Source: a virus. Taken from it: a DNA stretch of 34,829 nucleotides. Of this stretch, positions 25,622-33,797 are shown one piece after another (position 1 is the first letter of the stretch; each line of letters starts with the position of its first letter). The stretch covers positions 1 through 34,829 of IMG/VR virus record IMGVR_UViG_3300049043_000114. One strand, written 5' to 3'. Position numbers and translations under genes: made by a program. The notes under the pieces are model-generated. The model worked only from the letters and a program-made list of their open reading frames with translations, was not told the DNA's origin and made no database searches.

Positions 25622-26015
25622 CGACCTGGCGGGAGCACGCCGCGTGTCGCGGCATGGAAACCAACCTGTTCTACCCGGCACGCGGCGACTACGAGGCGGT
25701 GCGAGCCGCCAAGGCGGTGTGCGCGTCGTGCCCGGTGTCCGACGAGTGTCTCACCGAAGTGCTCGTCGACACTCGGTCGTACGACAACGCGGGATCTTCG
25801 GCGGGACCACGGCGATCGACCGCCGCCAGTTGCGCCGTCGACTCGGGATCTCCGAGACCAACAACCACAAGCCGGTTCTGCCGTGCGGCACAGCAGCCGC
25901 CTACCAGCGACACATGCGCAAAGGCGAACCGGCGTGTGCCGAGTGTCGGGCAGCGAACTCGCTGCGCAACGCCGAGCGATACGAGCAGCGACCACAAGCA
26001 AAGGCGGGAGCATGA
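25618..26015 (+). CDS. WhiB-family regulator with extra C-terminal cysteine domain
   Basis: GTG overlaps the previous TGA. TTWREHAACRGMETNLFYPA, KAVCASCPVSDECLTEVLVD supply four cysteines (C, CxxC, C) that hold a [4Fe-4S] cluster in WhiB-like proteins; after an indel near 25793 GIFGGTTAIDRRQLRRRLGI matches the turn and basic DNA-contact region. A tail follows: PCGTAAAYQRHMRKGEPACA and ECRAANSLRNAERYEQR, a CG(T/S)xxAYxRHxxxGExxCxxCR module found in other actinobacterial and phage proteins. WhiB proteins occur only in actinobacteria and their phages, which fixes the host phylum. It may modulate host transcription. Confidence 0.88.
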
Positions 26016-26884
26016 CCCTGACAGCACCAGCAACCGAGACTCGACGTGACCGATGGGGCCGGTACCTCGTCGTCCCGCCCGACGGCGGAAAGGCGGTCGG
26101 CTACACGCGGGCCACCACCATCGCCAAGACCCTCGACGACCAGTCGAACCTGATGTTGTGGTCGTCGCGGATGGTGGCCCTCGGCCTCGCCCAGCGGCCC
26201 GACCTGCTGGCGATCGTCGCCACCCTCCCCAACGACGACAAGAAGGCCCTCAACGACGTCTGCGAGCGGGCCAAGGAAGCGGGTGGGGCGACCGTTCGTC
26301 GTGACCTCGGCACCGCGATCCATTCGATGCTGGAGCAGTCGTGGACCGATCCCGGCTACACCGCACCACCGGCGTTCGCCGCCGACATCGACGCAGTGCA
26401 TCGGGCACTGCACCTAGCGGGCCTCACCGTCGTCGGGATGCACGAACGCATCGTCATCAACGACACCCACCAGGTGGCCGGGACGTTCGACCTCATCGTC
26501 GCCGACGCCGACGGCACCCTCTACATCTCCGACGTCAAGACCGGATCGGGCATCGACGCCGGAGCGGTCGGCTATGCGTTGCAACTCGCCATCTACGCCA
26601 CCGCCGATGCCCTCTACACCCAAGGGGCCGCCACTGACGGCTCCGACGACGTGCGTGAACCGATGCCGAACGTCAGTCGGGAACGGGGCGTCATCATCCA
26701 CGTCGAACCGAACAGCGCCCGGTGCGAGTTGCACTGGATCGACCTCACCGTCGGCATCGCCGCCCTCGACCTGGCGATGCAGGTGCGCAACCTGCGCAAA
26801 GCGAAGCCGCTCGCCCCCATCGAGCCGAAACCGGCGATCACCCTGGCGATGGTCGAAGCGATGTTCCCGGCACCGTCGACGTGA
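26012..26884 (+). CDS. RecB/Cas4-like PD-(D/E)XK exonuclease
   Basis: 290 intact residues starting MTLTAPATETRRDRWGRYLV. It contains GYTRATTIAKTLDDQSNLML, RRDLGTAIHSMLEQSWTD (conserved GTxIH), HERIVINDTHQVAGTFDLIV, LYISDVKTGSGIDAGAVGYA, QLAIYATADALY and late IIHVEPNSARCELHWIDL. The set GTxIHxxxE, AGxxDxI and DxKTG...QxxxY is the RecB-family nuclease motif shared with Cas4 and phage recombination exonucleases. No Cys cluster of true Cas4 is evident and no cas genes or repeats are nearby, so a recombination role is preferred. Confidence 0.82.
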   Translation: MTLTAPATETRRDRWGRYLVVPPDGGKAVGYTRATTIAKTLDDQSNLMLWSSRMVALGLAQRPDLLAIVATLPNDDKKALNDVCERAKEAGGATVRRDLGTAIHSMLEQSWTDPGYTAPPAFAADIDAVHRALHLAGLTVVGMHERIVINDTHQVAGTFDLIVADADGTLYISDVKTGSGIDAGAVGYALQLAIYATADALYTQGAATDGSDDVREPMPNVSRERGVIIHVEPNSARCELHWIDLTVGIAALDLAMQVRNLRKAKPLAPIEPKPAITLAMVEAMFPAPST

Positions 26885-27595
26885 CGCCGACCGAGTTGGT
26901 CGACGACGAGTGGCGGCAGTGGATCACCGACCGCATCGGACAGATCGCCGCTGCCGGTCACATCGACGACCTCGCCGCCCGCTGGCCCGCAGACCTGCCC
27001 ACGCTCCGCTCCGGCGACCGGATCACCACCGCTCAGGGCGAGACGATCGCCGCCCTTTGCGCGCAGGTCGAAGCGAAACCACCAGATGCCGTTCGGCGAC
27101 GGCGCACCGGCCAAGCGACACCAGCCCACCGAACGCCCCGAACCACGGCCCGACTACGTCGCCCCCGACGAAGGAGCCACGATCGGCCAGGCCGACGTCA
27201 AGCACATCAACGAGGTGATCGCCACCCTCGACGCCGACGCCCGCCAGTGGCTCGTCGAGATCGTCAAGTCGACCAACGCCGGAGGCCGCGACATTCGCAT
27301 GAGCGGTGCCGGTGCCCGCCGCACCGAACGACGCCTGCGAATCGTCGAAGCCCTCGTCGCCGTCGCACCCCACGCCGACGACGAACTGCTGCGCGCCCTG
27401 CTGTCGATCGCCATTGGCGACGAGGTGCAGCCGGGCCACCACCTGGGCCGCACCGTCGGCTCACTGTCAATCGACGAGGCGACCCGCCTCCGCAAGCTCG
27501 CCGACGCACTCGACGACCTGACCCTCACGATCGCCTACGGCGACGACGGTTCGGTCCGAGTGATCGGTGACATCCAGTCCGCAACCGCGGCCTGA
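26881..27595 (+). CDS. Hypothetical protein in the recombination operon
   Basis: About 238 residues from GTG overlapping the nuclease stop; one indel near 27085. TPTELVDDEWRQWITDRIGQ, IDDLAARWPADLPTLRSGDR, ITTAQGETIAALCAQVEAK, then after the indel YVAPDEGATIGQADVKHINE, ALDADARQWLVEIVKSTN-like helices, and a C-terminal half with EALVAVAPHADDELLRALLS and EATRLRKLADALDDLTLTIA. It is helical and charged. It often pairs with RecB-like nucleases in such operons, so it may be a recombination mediator or annealing partner; no family signature is certain. Confidence 0.55.
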
Positions 27596-27625
27596 CCACG
27601 ACCCACGAAAGAGCAGGGAACCAAC

Positions 27626-28058
27626 ATGAGCATCGACCCGAGCATCTACGAGGATCAGCAGCGAACCGGCGGCAGTTGGGTCAAGTGGTCCGACAAGAAC
27701 GTCGGCGACGTCGTCAAGGTCGTCGTCGAGTCGGCCGTGAAGCGCCAGGCCACCGAGTTCGGCACCAAGTCGCCGCTGACGTGGAAGGACGGGTCGCCGA
27801 AGACAGGAACTGATCATCACCGGCACCGATCCCGACACCGGTGACGCTGTCAACCTCGTCATCAAGTGGTGGGGCAACCAGAAGCGGGCGTTCGTGTCCG
27901 CCATGAACGGCGCTCCCCTCGAGGTCGGCGGGACGTTCGCCCTCCAGTGGACCGGCACCGAGGAGCCGACGTCACCGGGCCTCGCCGGAGCAAAGACCTG
28001 GAAGGCGCAGTGGAAGGCGCCGGCCAAGGCCGCCATCTCCGTCGAGGACCTGATCTGA
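27626..28058 (+). CDS. Putative ssDNA-binding-like phage protein
   Basis: ATG follows the leader CCACGAAAGAGCAGGGAACC. About 143 residues: MSIDPSIYEDQQRTGGSWVK, WSDKNVGDVVKVVVESAVKR, then after an indel near 27805 ELIITGTDPDTGDAVNLVIK, WWGNQKRAFVSAMNGAPLEV and GGTFALQWTGTEEPTSPGLA, ending AAISVEDLI. The beta-rich pattern with aromatic residues and position after the RecB-like nuclease resemble phage single-stranded DNA-binding or OB-fold proteins. The short acidic C-terminus (SVEDLI) fits SSB-like tails. The evidence is pattern level, not a clear motif. Confidence 0.55.
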
Positions 28059-28096
28059 CAGACCTCGCCGCACTGGCCCCCTCCGGTGCGACGACC

Positions 28097-28137
28097 GGCC
28101 CGGCCGACCCAACCCCCGCCCAACGGTCGGCCGGGCC
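28097..28137 (+). terminator. Perfect 13-bp hairpin in intergenic gap
   Basis: GGCCCGGCCGACC (28097-28109) pairs exactly with GGTCGGCCGGGCC (28125-28137) around a 15-base loop. No T-run follows. It is between the SSB-like gene and the next GTG and is stable enough to act as an intrinsic (U-tail-less) terminator, a processing stop or an attenuator inside the early operon. Confidence 0.65.
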
Positions 28138-28170
28138 ACCCCCTCCCACCCACGATCGAAAGGCGTCACC

Positions 28171-28346
28171 GTGGCCCAAGAGCCCCACCTCAACATCATC
28201 AGCGACCGACAAGGACGCCACTACGTCGAGGTGGCCCAAGGCGCCGACCGCATCACCCTCACCCCGCACTCCTGCCCGACGAAGCAGTCCAGGCACTCGC
28301 TCGCATCCGAGCCGCAACCGGACTACCCGTCGGACGCGGCGGCTGA
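28171..28346 (+). CDS. Small hypothetical protein
   Basis: GTG at 28171 starts AQEPHLNIISDRQGRHYVEV, then AQGADRITLTP and, after one indel near 28265, ALLPDEAVQALARIRAATGL with PVGRGG and TGA 28344. It is about 58 residues: a beta strand pair and a helix. The stop overlaps the next ATG. No family recognised. Confidence 0.55.
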
Positions 28347-28744
28347 TGCGTCACTACCCCACCATGGACGAACTCGCCGAACTACTCGACAAGGCCATCG
28401 ACGCACACCAACGCGACGTCGAACGGCGACTCATCGAATCCGAACGACGCAACGGAACACTCGCCGCCGCCGGACGATCCCTCGCCAACGTCGTCCGCAC
28501 CGCTCTACGCCACGGCGACATCACCAACACGTCCGTCGAACCGGCCCGCACCAGCACTCACCCAATGGGACCACGCAGACAAGCGAGCAGCGCCTGGCAC
28601 TGCCGCCGCTGCGACACCCACATCGCCACCGCACTGCCCGCCACCGCCGTCCTGTGCGCCCCTGCACCCGATCTCGAGGAGGAACCCGATGCTGGCATGG
28701 ACCCCGAAGAACCACAGCAGGCGTCGCCGCCTGCGGCGTCCTGA
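28346..28744 (+). CDS. Small hypothetical protein with cysteine pair
   Basis: 132 residues as read, starting MRHYPTMDELAELLDKAIDA and including HQRDVERRLIESERRNGTLA, then WHCRRCDTHIATALPATAVL with CAP after it. The CxxC plus later Cys suggest a zinc site. The tail overlaps the next gene by 56 bases and becomes acidic and proline-rich (DLEEEPDAGMDPEEPQQASP), so the true end is likely near 28690 and hidden by an indel. No family recognised. Confidence 0.5.
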   Translation: MRHYPTMDELAELLDKAIDAHQRDVERRLIESERRNGTLAAAGRSLANVVRTALRHGDITNTSVEPARTSTHPMGPRRQASSAWHCRRCDTHIATALPATAVLCAPAPDLEEEPDAGMDPEEPQQASPPAAS

Positions 28745-29201
28745 TCGCCGCCGCCTTCGCCCTCGGCCGCTGCTCGGCACCCACCGCAGCAGCCGAAGCG
28801 GCACCGATCGAGTTCCACGCCACCTCGTGGGACACCGACGCCGCCACCGCCCACGCCCTGGCGCAGCTCGAAGCGTGGATCGCAGCGACCACCACCACGA
28901 CGACCGTGGCGGCCCGCGTAACGCCCGCCGTCATGCCCACCGGCGACAAGTGGGACCGACTGGCCCAATGCGAGACCCGGTGGCGACTGGCACGAGAACA
29001 CCGGCAACGGGTTCGGCGGCGGGCTCCAGTTCGCCCACGGCCCCGGCTGGTCGACGTGGCCGGGCCTTCGGCGGCACCGAGTTCACCGCCGACCCGTGGG
29101 ACGCCACCCGTGAACAGCAGATCGTCGTCGCCGAACGAGTCCTGGCTCGCTCCGGTTGGGGCGCCTGGCCCGGATGCGCAGCGAAGGAGGGATGGCGGTG
29201 A
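28689..29201 (+). CDS. Rpf-like transglycosylase with membrane anchor
   Basis: ATG at 28689, GAGGA six to eight bases upstream. MLAWTPKN, then after an indel AGVAACGVLIAAAFALGRCS (signal or anchor helix with a possible lipobox-like Cys), linker APTAAAEAAPIEFHATSWD and a threonine-rich stretch AATTTTTTVAAR. The catalytic domain follows: DKWDRLAQCETGGDWHENTG, NGFGGGLQFAHGPGWSTW, FGGTEF and EQQIVVAERVLARSGWGAWP with GCAAK. 'WDxLAQCExGGxW...NxGNGxxGGLQF...REQQIxVAExVLxxxGWGAWPxC' is the resuscitation-promoting-factor domain, whose Glu cuts the glycan backbone. Three frames are used, so at least three indels. It may weaken the wall at entry, lysis or growth. Confidence 0.85.
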   Translation: MLAWTPKNHSRRRRLRRPDRRRLRPRPLLGTHRSSRSGTDRVPRHLVGHRRRHRPRPGAARSVDRSDHHHDDRGGPRNARRHAHRRQVGPTGPMRDPVATGTRTPATGSAAGSSSPTAPAGRRGRAFGGTEFTADPWDATREQQIVVAERVLARSGWGAWPGCAAKEGWR

Positions 29202-29343
29202 ACGAGAGCGACGTGAAGCGGTGCCCGAAATGCGCCCGCTACCTGCCCCTCACCCAGTTCGGACCGCGACCGCCGAACCCGAGACCAGCTCACCGTACCG
29301 CTGCAACGACTGCCGCGGCAAACACCCCCAGGAGGACGTGTGA
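29198..29343 (+). CDS. Small zinc-ribbon protein
   Basis: GTG overlapping the previous TGA, with GGAGG seven bases upstream. NESDVKRCPKCARYLPLTQF then, after an indel near 29270, YRCNDCRGKHPQEDV with TGA at 29341. CPKC and CNDC make a four-cysteine zinc site of about 45 residues, as in HNH-like or recombination endonuclease VII zinc domains and in standalone phage zinc ribbons. The function is unknown. Confidence 0.6.
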
Positions 29344-29574
29344 CGGAATCAAGACGCCGACATCACCGAAGTGCTGCGGACCTGCGCCACCGAACGCAAC
29401 CACGTCGGCACCACCACCGTCGCCGCCGACCTGCTCACCAACGCCGCCGACGAGATCGAGCAGTTGCGGACGGTCATCACCGAATGGTGCGACGCGACCC
29501 GAGCGATCGGAGCGACGACGGCGACCGAACACGCAGTCACATTCACTGCACTCCGCAAGGCGGTCGGGCGATGA
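29340..29574 (+). CDS. Small hypothetical protein
   Basis: GTG overlaps the previous TGA. After an indel near 29347 it reads DADITEVLRTCATERNHVGT, TVAADLLTNAADEIEQLRTV, ITEWCDATRAIGATTATEHA and ends VTFTALRKAVGR. It has a coiled-coil 'ADEIEQLRT' block related in style to the one in the gene at 29775 (DEIERLRTLLGQW). The pattern suggests a family of small helical proteins repeated in this arm. Confidence 0.55.
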
Positions 29575-29778
29575 GCAAGTATGCATGGGTCGGAGACTGG
29601 CGCTACGTCACCCGTGAAGATGCCCAACTGGTTGCGGAAGCGAACGCTCGCTGCCATCAAAGCCGAGTACGGATTCACCGACCTGGTGGCTGTTGTGCAG
29701 GAGTGGGTGGACTTTCCGCTGCCCAAGTTCACAGCAATCGTTCGCACGGAACAGATGGATCAGGCGGTCGGGCGATGA
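29571..29778 (+). CDS. Small hypothetical protein
   Basis: ATG overlaps the previous TGA. MSKYAWVGDWRYVTREDAQL, VAEANAR, then after an indel near 29645 AIKAEYGFTDLVAVVQEWVD, FPLPKFTAIVRTEQMDQAVG and TGA 29776. About 68 residues with no recognised family. It shares the closing '(K/Q)AVGR' with the preceding ORF (RKAVGR and DQAVGR), a hint of duplicated ends or a common RNA signal. Confidence 0.5.
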
Positions 29779-29960
29779 TGTACTCATTCAACCGCGAAGA
29801 GCAGGACAAGATCGACCGTCAAGCGATGGAAGAGATCATCCGAGAGCAGCGCGACGAGATCGAGCGACTGCGGACGCTGCTCGGCCAGTGGTCCGACGCC
29901 GGTCAACTCGCCAACCGGCAACTCGAAGAACTGCTCCACATTGAGGAGCCGCACATATGA
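29775..29960 (+). CDS. Small coiled-coil protein
   Basis: 61 residues starting MMYSFNREEQDKIDRQAMEE and continuing IIREQRDEIERLRTLLGQWS, then GQLANRQLEELLHIEEPHI. It is strongly helical with heptad-like spacing, so it is probably a dimer. The start and stop overlap neighbours. No family recognised. Confidence 0.6.
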   Translation: MMYSFNREEQDKIDRQAMEEIIREQRDEIERLRTLLGQWSDAGQLANRQLEELLHIEEPHI

Positions 29961-30145
29961 GCGTCACGCGCATCGTCAAGCGCAGCCTGCCGGACCACTC
30001 CGGTGAGGACATCGAGGTCATCAACGACTGGTGCCACATCGGCACGCTCACGTTCGACAGCAAAGGCAACAGCACCTGGACCGACGCACCCGGCCAGCAG
30101 CCGCACCGGCGGTGGCCGTTGAAGCGGAAATACCGCAACCGATAA
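29957..30145 (+). CDS. Small hypothetical protein
   Basis: 62 residues starting MSVTRIVKRSLPDHSGEDIE with VINDWCHIGTLTFDSKGNST and a basic end RRWPLKRKYRNR. It looks like a small beta domain with a nucleic-acid-friendly tail. No family recognised. It overlaps the previous stop by four bases and is followed by a 23-base gap with the CCACGAAAGGCAGGGAACCC leader. Confidence 0.6.
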   Translation: MSVTRIVKRSLPDHSGEDIEVINDWCHIGTLTFDSKGNSTWTDAPGQQPHRRWPLKRKYRNR

Positions 30146-30168
30146 CCACGAAAGGCAGGGAACCCGAC

Positions 30169-30537
30169 GTGACCAACCCCAACGACATAATCGACGCCTA
30201 CGAGGAACTCAAGCGGCTCCACGCAATCCTCGGCGGCGACACGCTCCAGCAGCTCATCGACCGCATCGCCATGACGCCTTACGTCATGCCCGTCAACGAA
30301 CCCGAGCCCTCGCCGCCGGTCCGCCTTGTCAGCGAACCCGACAGCACCGACGGCTGCCCCTGGTGCTCCGAGGAAGTCAACGCCCGCAAGCTCTACCGCC
30401 ACGTCATCACCCGCCATCGCGACGACCTCGAAGAGGTCTACGCCGACGACGGCGTGAAAGGCATCCAGGAGACGTTCACACTCAACTACCAGACCGCCTA
30501 CGGATGGGCGCAACGGATGACCGGAGAAGCAGCGTGA
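30169..30537 (+). CDS. Hypothetical protein with C2H2-like zinc finger
   Basis: 122 residues from GTG: TNPNDIIDAYEELKRLHAIL, helical, then DGCPWCSEEVNARKLYRHVI with TRHRDD after it. CPWC...HxxxxH is a C2H2-type finger. The last part, EVYADDGVKGIQETFTLNYQ followed by TAYGWAQRMTGEAA, may be a helix-turn-helix-like end. It is plausibly a DNA-binding regulator of the early arm, which is inference. Confidence 0.6.
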   Translation: MTNPNDIIDAYEELKRLHAILGGDTLQQLIDRIAMTPYVMPVNEPEPSPPVRLVSEPDSTDGCPWCSEEVNARKLYRHVITRHRDDLEEVYADDGVKGIQETFTLNYQTAYGWAQRMTGEAA

Positions 30538-31312
30538 GCGCAACGATTTGGATGAGGCACGCAGGCGAAGCCCGTGACTCGATGGGGAATCCCGTTTCGG
30601 TCCACGCTCGAAGCCGTCGTCGCCGAGCAGTTGGACGTGCTCGGAATCGAATGGGCGTACGAACGAGGTCTTGAGGACTCGATCCAGTACCTCCCGGACT
30701 TCACTATCCTCGGCGAACCCGACCCCGCCTATCAAGCGCCCGCGTGGATTGAGGTGAAACCGGCCGATCTGCTGTATCGGGCACGCGATTACTTCGGAAT
30801 CGCCGAGCGGTTCGACGACGACATCGCTACCGACGCAACGCTTGAGGATTTCAAGCAAATCAACCCCGACCTTGAGCTTGCCGAAGCCGAAGTTCCTTGC
30901 CGAACGAAGCGGACAAAACGTACTGGTCGTCTCTCACATCAACGCGACCAGCCGCTTGTCGATCCTCATGAATGCAACCGGCGCAGTGTTTCGCGGCAGT
31001 CACCCGCTGGTGAACTGGTCAAAGGTCATGAAGGAACGCGAAAGGGCCGACCAGGCCGCACGGTGGCGAGCAGAGCACGAAGAGCGGATAAACGCTGAAC
31101 GTGTGCGTCGATTGGTCGATGAGTGCCGGCGCGAGAGAGAAATCCATGCAACCGCTCTGCGTAATCGTGAAATCTTCCGGTCTGTTGATCATCGTGAGGC
31201 GCAATATTCACAGACGTGTTGCGTTTGCCGCCACGATCAGATCGCAGAGGCATTGCGCGTCTACAACTTCAACGGCAAATGGTTGGCGTGCTGTAAGGCG
31301 CATCTTCGATGA
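30534..31312 (+). CDS. TnsA-like / PD-(D/E)XK nuclease with C-terminal zinc cluster
   Basis: GTG at 30534 overlaps the preceding TGA; the coherent frame is entered near 30574 (TRWGIPFRSTLEAVVAEQLD). FRSTLE, VLGIEWAYERGLEDSIQYLP, DFTILGEP and APAWIEVKPADLLYRARDYF give E...D...ExK, the catalytic set of TnsA-like and other restriction-type endonucleases. After an indel near 30885 NVLVVSHINATSRLSILMNA continues to a long charged coiled coil (KERERADQAARWRAEHEERI) and a CCVCRHDQIAEALRVYNFNG finger closing in CCKAHLR. About 255 residues. It probably degrades or nicks DNA during infection. Confidence 0.68.
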
Positions 31313-33785
31313 CGCCGATCGACCTGGTGCTTGAGCAGCTCGCTGCCTTCGGGCACCCCGCCAAGAAGGTCGGGAACTCGTGGATAGCCAGGTGTCCCAG
31401 CGCACCCTGGACAAGACACCCTAGCCTCTCTATCAATGAAGGCAAGCGACAGACAACGCCGATCCTGCACTGCTACGCCGGCTGCCCCATCGAGGCCGTC
31501 CTTGACCGCTGTCAACCTTGACGTCACGCAACTGTTCACACCCAAAGACAGGACCAGTCAGCGCCCTCGGTGACATCGTCGCTTCCTACGACTACACCGA
31601 CGTCAACGGTAAGCCGCTTCTCCGGGTCAACCGCTTCTACCCCGAAAACGTTTCGACAACAACACTGGAACGGAACCGCCTGGATCAACGGCAAAGGCGG
31701 CGCACCAACCGTCCTTTATCGCCTTCCCAAAGTCCGAGCCGAAGCCGACCGGAACGGCGTCGTCTGGCTCGCCGAAGGCGAGAAGGACGTACACGCCCTC
31801 GAGGCAGCCGGCGTCGTCGGCACCTGCAACGCCGGCGGCGCAGGCAAGTTCAACGCCACTCACGCCACTCAACTTCAAGGCGTCAGTCTCGTCGTCATCG
31901 TCGTCGACAACGACGCACCCGGCTACGACCACGCCCGCAAGGTCGCCGGCGAACTAACTCTCAACAAGATCCCCTACCAGTTCGTCATGGCCGCCGAAGG
32001 CAAAGACGCCGCCGACCATCTCCGCAATCACGGCCTCGACGAGTTCATCACGGTTGCCACCCTTGAAGCCGCCGATCCCGCTGAAACTCAACCCAACCCG
32101 ATCCCACTGGACACGGGGCATCGTCACGGCCCGCCGTTCCCGTTGCACGCCGTACCCGAATGGATCTCCAAGATGTGCACCGAAGTCGAATGGTCCTACC
32201 AGGTGCCCGCCGACCTCCCCGCCATGCTGGCCCTCGGATGCCTGTCCACCCTCACCGCCGGCAAGATCCGCATCAACGTCGAAGGCACCAACTGGACCGA
32301 ACACACCAACCTCTACCTCGTCACCGCCATGCCGCCCGGGTCGGGCAAGATCGCCGGTGTTCGAGGAAATGACCAAAGCGGTCCGTGAGATCAGAGAAGC
32401 GGTCACGCGCCCGGGCAAAGACGATGTCCCACGAGATCGAGGCGAAACGGTCGATGCTCGACAAACGCCGCACCGAGATGCAGAAGTCATCCGATCCGGG
32501 CGACAGCGACCATCCGGGCACTCGCCGAAATCATCGGCCAAATCGACGACCTCGAGCGCCCGTCGGACGGAACCATGGTTGTCGAGGACATCACCCCCGA
32601 AGCCCTCGTCGAATCACTGGCCGAGAACAGCGGGCGCCTGGCACTGCTGTCGTCCGAAGGCGGAGTGTTCGACATGATGGCCGGCCAATACATGGACCGT
32701 GGCAAAGCCACCAACCTCGCCGTTTACCTCCAAGGCTGGTCAGCCGACGAGGTGCGACGCAAACGGCGAGGATCGGCCGACTACATCATCAACGAAGCCA
32801 TCCTCACCATCTGCATCACCACGCAGCCCGGAGTCGTCGCCACCCTCGGAGCCAACGAAGAACTGGTCCGCAAAGGCGTCCCCACCAGATTCATGTATTC
32901 GGTGCCGCCATCACTCGTCGGATACAGGGACCGCAGCAAAGTCCGCACCACCGTCTCCGACCACGTCGACAACCTCTACAACCAGCTCATGGTCCAGATC
33001 GGCGACCGATGCCTCTCCGTTGAACACCCCACCACCCTCCTCCTCGACCACGAGGCGTCCGAGGTGTTCATCGCATGGGACCAGGACCTCGAGGGGCGTC
33101 AACGCCCCAAGGGGGACCTTGCCGACCGGGCCGAATGGGCCGCCAAACTCCGGGCCTCCGTGCTGCGCGTCGCCGGGCTGCTCCACGTCGCCCACAACGC
33201 CGTGGAGGGGCCACGGTCAGCCTACGGCGACATCGGCCTCGCCACCCTCAACGACGCCATCACCATCGGCACCTATTGGCTGGAACACGCCGAGGTGATC
33301 GAACGACTCTGGACCGACGACGCAGACCTCAACCGGGCCGCCCTGCTGCTCGACCTACTCGTCGACCGCGCAGGTGGACGAGTTCACCCTGCGGGACGCC
33401 TACAAGCCTCAAACGGGGCACCTTTCCCACCGCTGCCGAGGCGATCGCCCCGCTACAGATCCTCGTCGACCGCCACTGGGTGATGCCCCACCAGCCCGAA
33501 CCGGTCGCCGGCACCGGCAAAGGCAACCGGTCACAACGCTTCACCCTGCGATCTGACGCAGCGTCAGTTCTTCGCGCAACCGCGCAACCCGCGCAACTCG
33601 ACCCCGAACCCGATGAAGTTGCGCGGGTTGCGCGGGTTGCGCGTAGAAGAACGGGTTTCCACCCACCCACCCATACCCCCGAATCCACGCCCCAAATCAC
33701 CAAAACCCTCGCGCAACCCGCGCAACCCGCGCAACTTCCCGCAACCGGAACCGACGGCGACCCCGACTACCCCGTCTACGTCTAG
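31309..33785 (+). CDS. Primase-helicase: zinc domain, TOPRIM and DUF3987 ATPase
   Basis: About 820 residues after stitching. N-terminal MTPIDLVLEQLAAFGHPAKK with CPS...TPSLSINEGK and HCYAGCPIEAVL, a CHC2-like zinc domain. Next YDYTDVNGKPLLRVNRFYPE and TOPRIM motifs GVVWLAEGEKDVHALEAAGV and VVIVVDNDAPGYDHARKVAG. Then a DUF3987-type region: VPADLPAMLALGCLSTLTAG, Walker A AMPPGSGKS, VVEDITPEALVESLAENSGR, GGVFDMMAGQYMDRGKATNL and LRVAGLLHVAHNA. The C-terminus is a winged helix plus a QPAQPAQL-rich tail. It should prime and unwind at the phage origin. Indels near 31405, 31545, 31655, 32345, 32400, 32505 and 33375. Two genes joined only by errors cannot be excluded. Confidence 0.82.
33574..33735. 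repeat. Three clusters of GCGCAAC iteron-like repeats
   Basis: Each cluster holds three copies of the 7-mer GCGCAAC at 8-9 base steps: direct at 33574, 33582, 33591; inverted (GTTGCGC) at 33618, 33627, 33636; direct again at 33711, 33720, 33729. The first and second, or the second and third, can form a long stem of about 24 bases, so the two hairpins are mutually exclusive. They lie in the 3' end of the primase-helicase gene and encode QPAQ/VARVAR peptide repeats. Phage origins often sit within replication genes (lambda O), so this is a candidate origin. Confidence 0.7.
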
Positions 33786-33797
33786 GAGATCCACACC

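Noticed and set aside
26012-26884. Cas4 of a CRISPR system
   Set aside because: The nuclease lacks an evident four-cysteine cluster and has no CRISPR neighbours; a phage recombination nuclease fits better.
3302-33785. Pseudogenes or degraded prophage
   Set aside because: Frame breaks are evenly spread single-base indels with intact motifs on both sides, as expected from read error.
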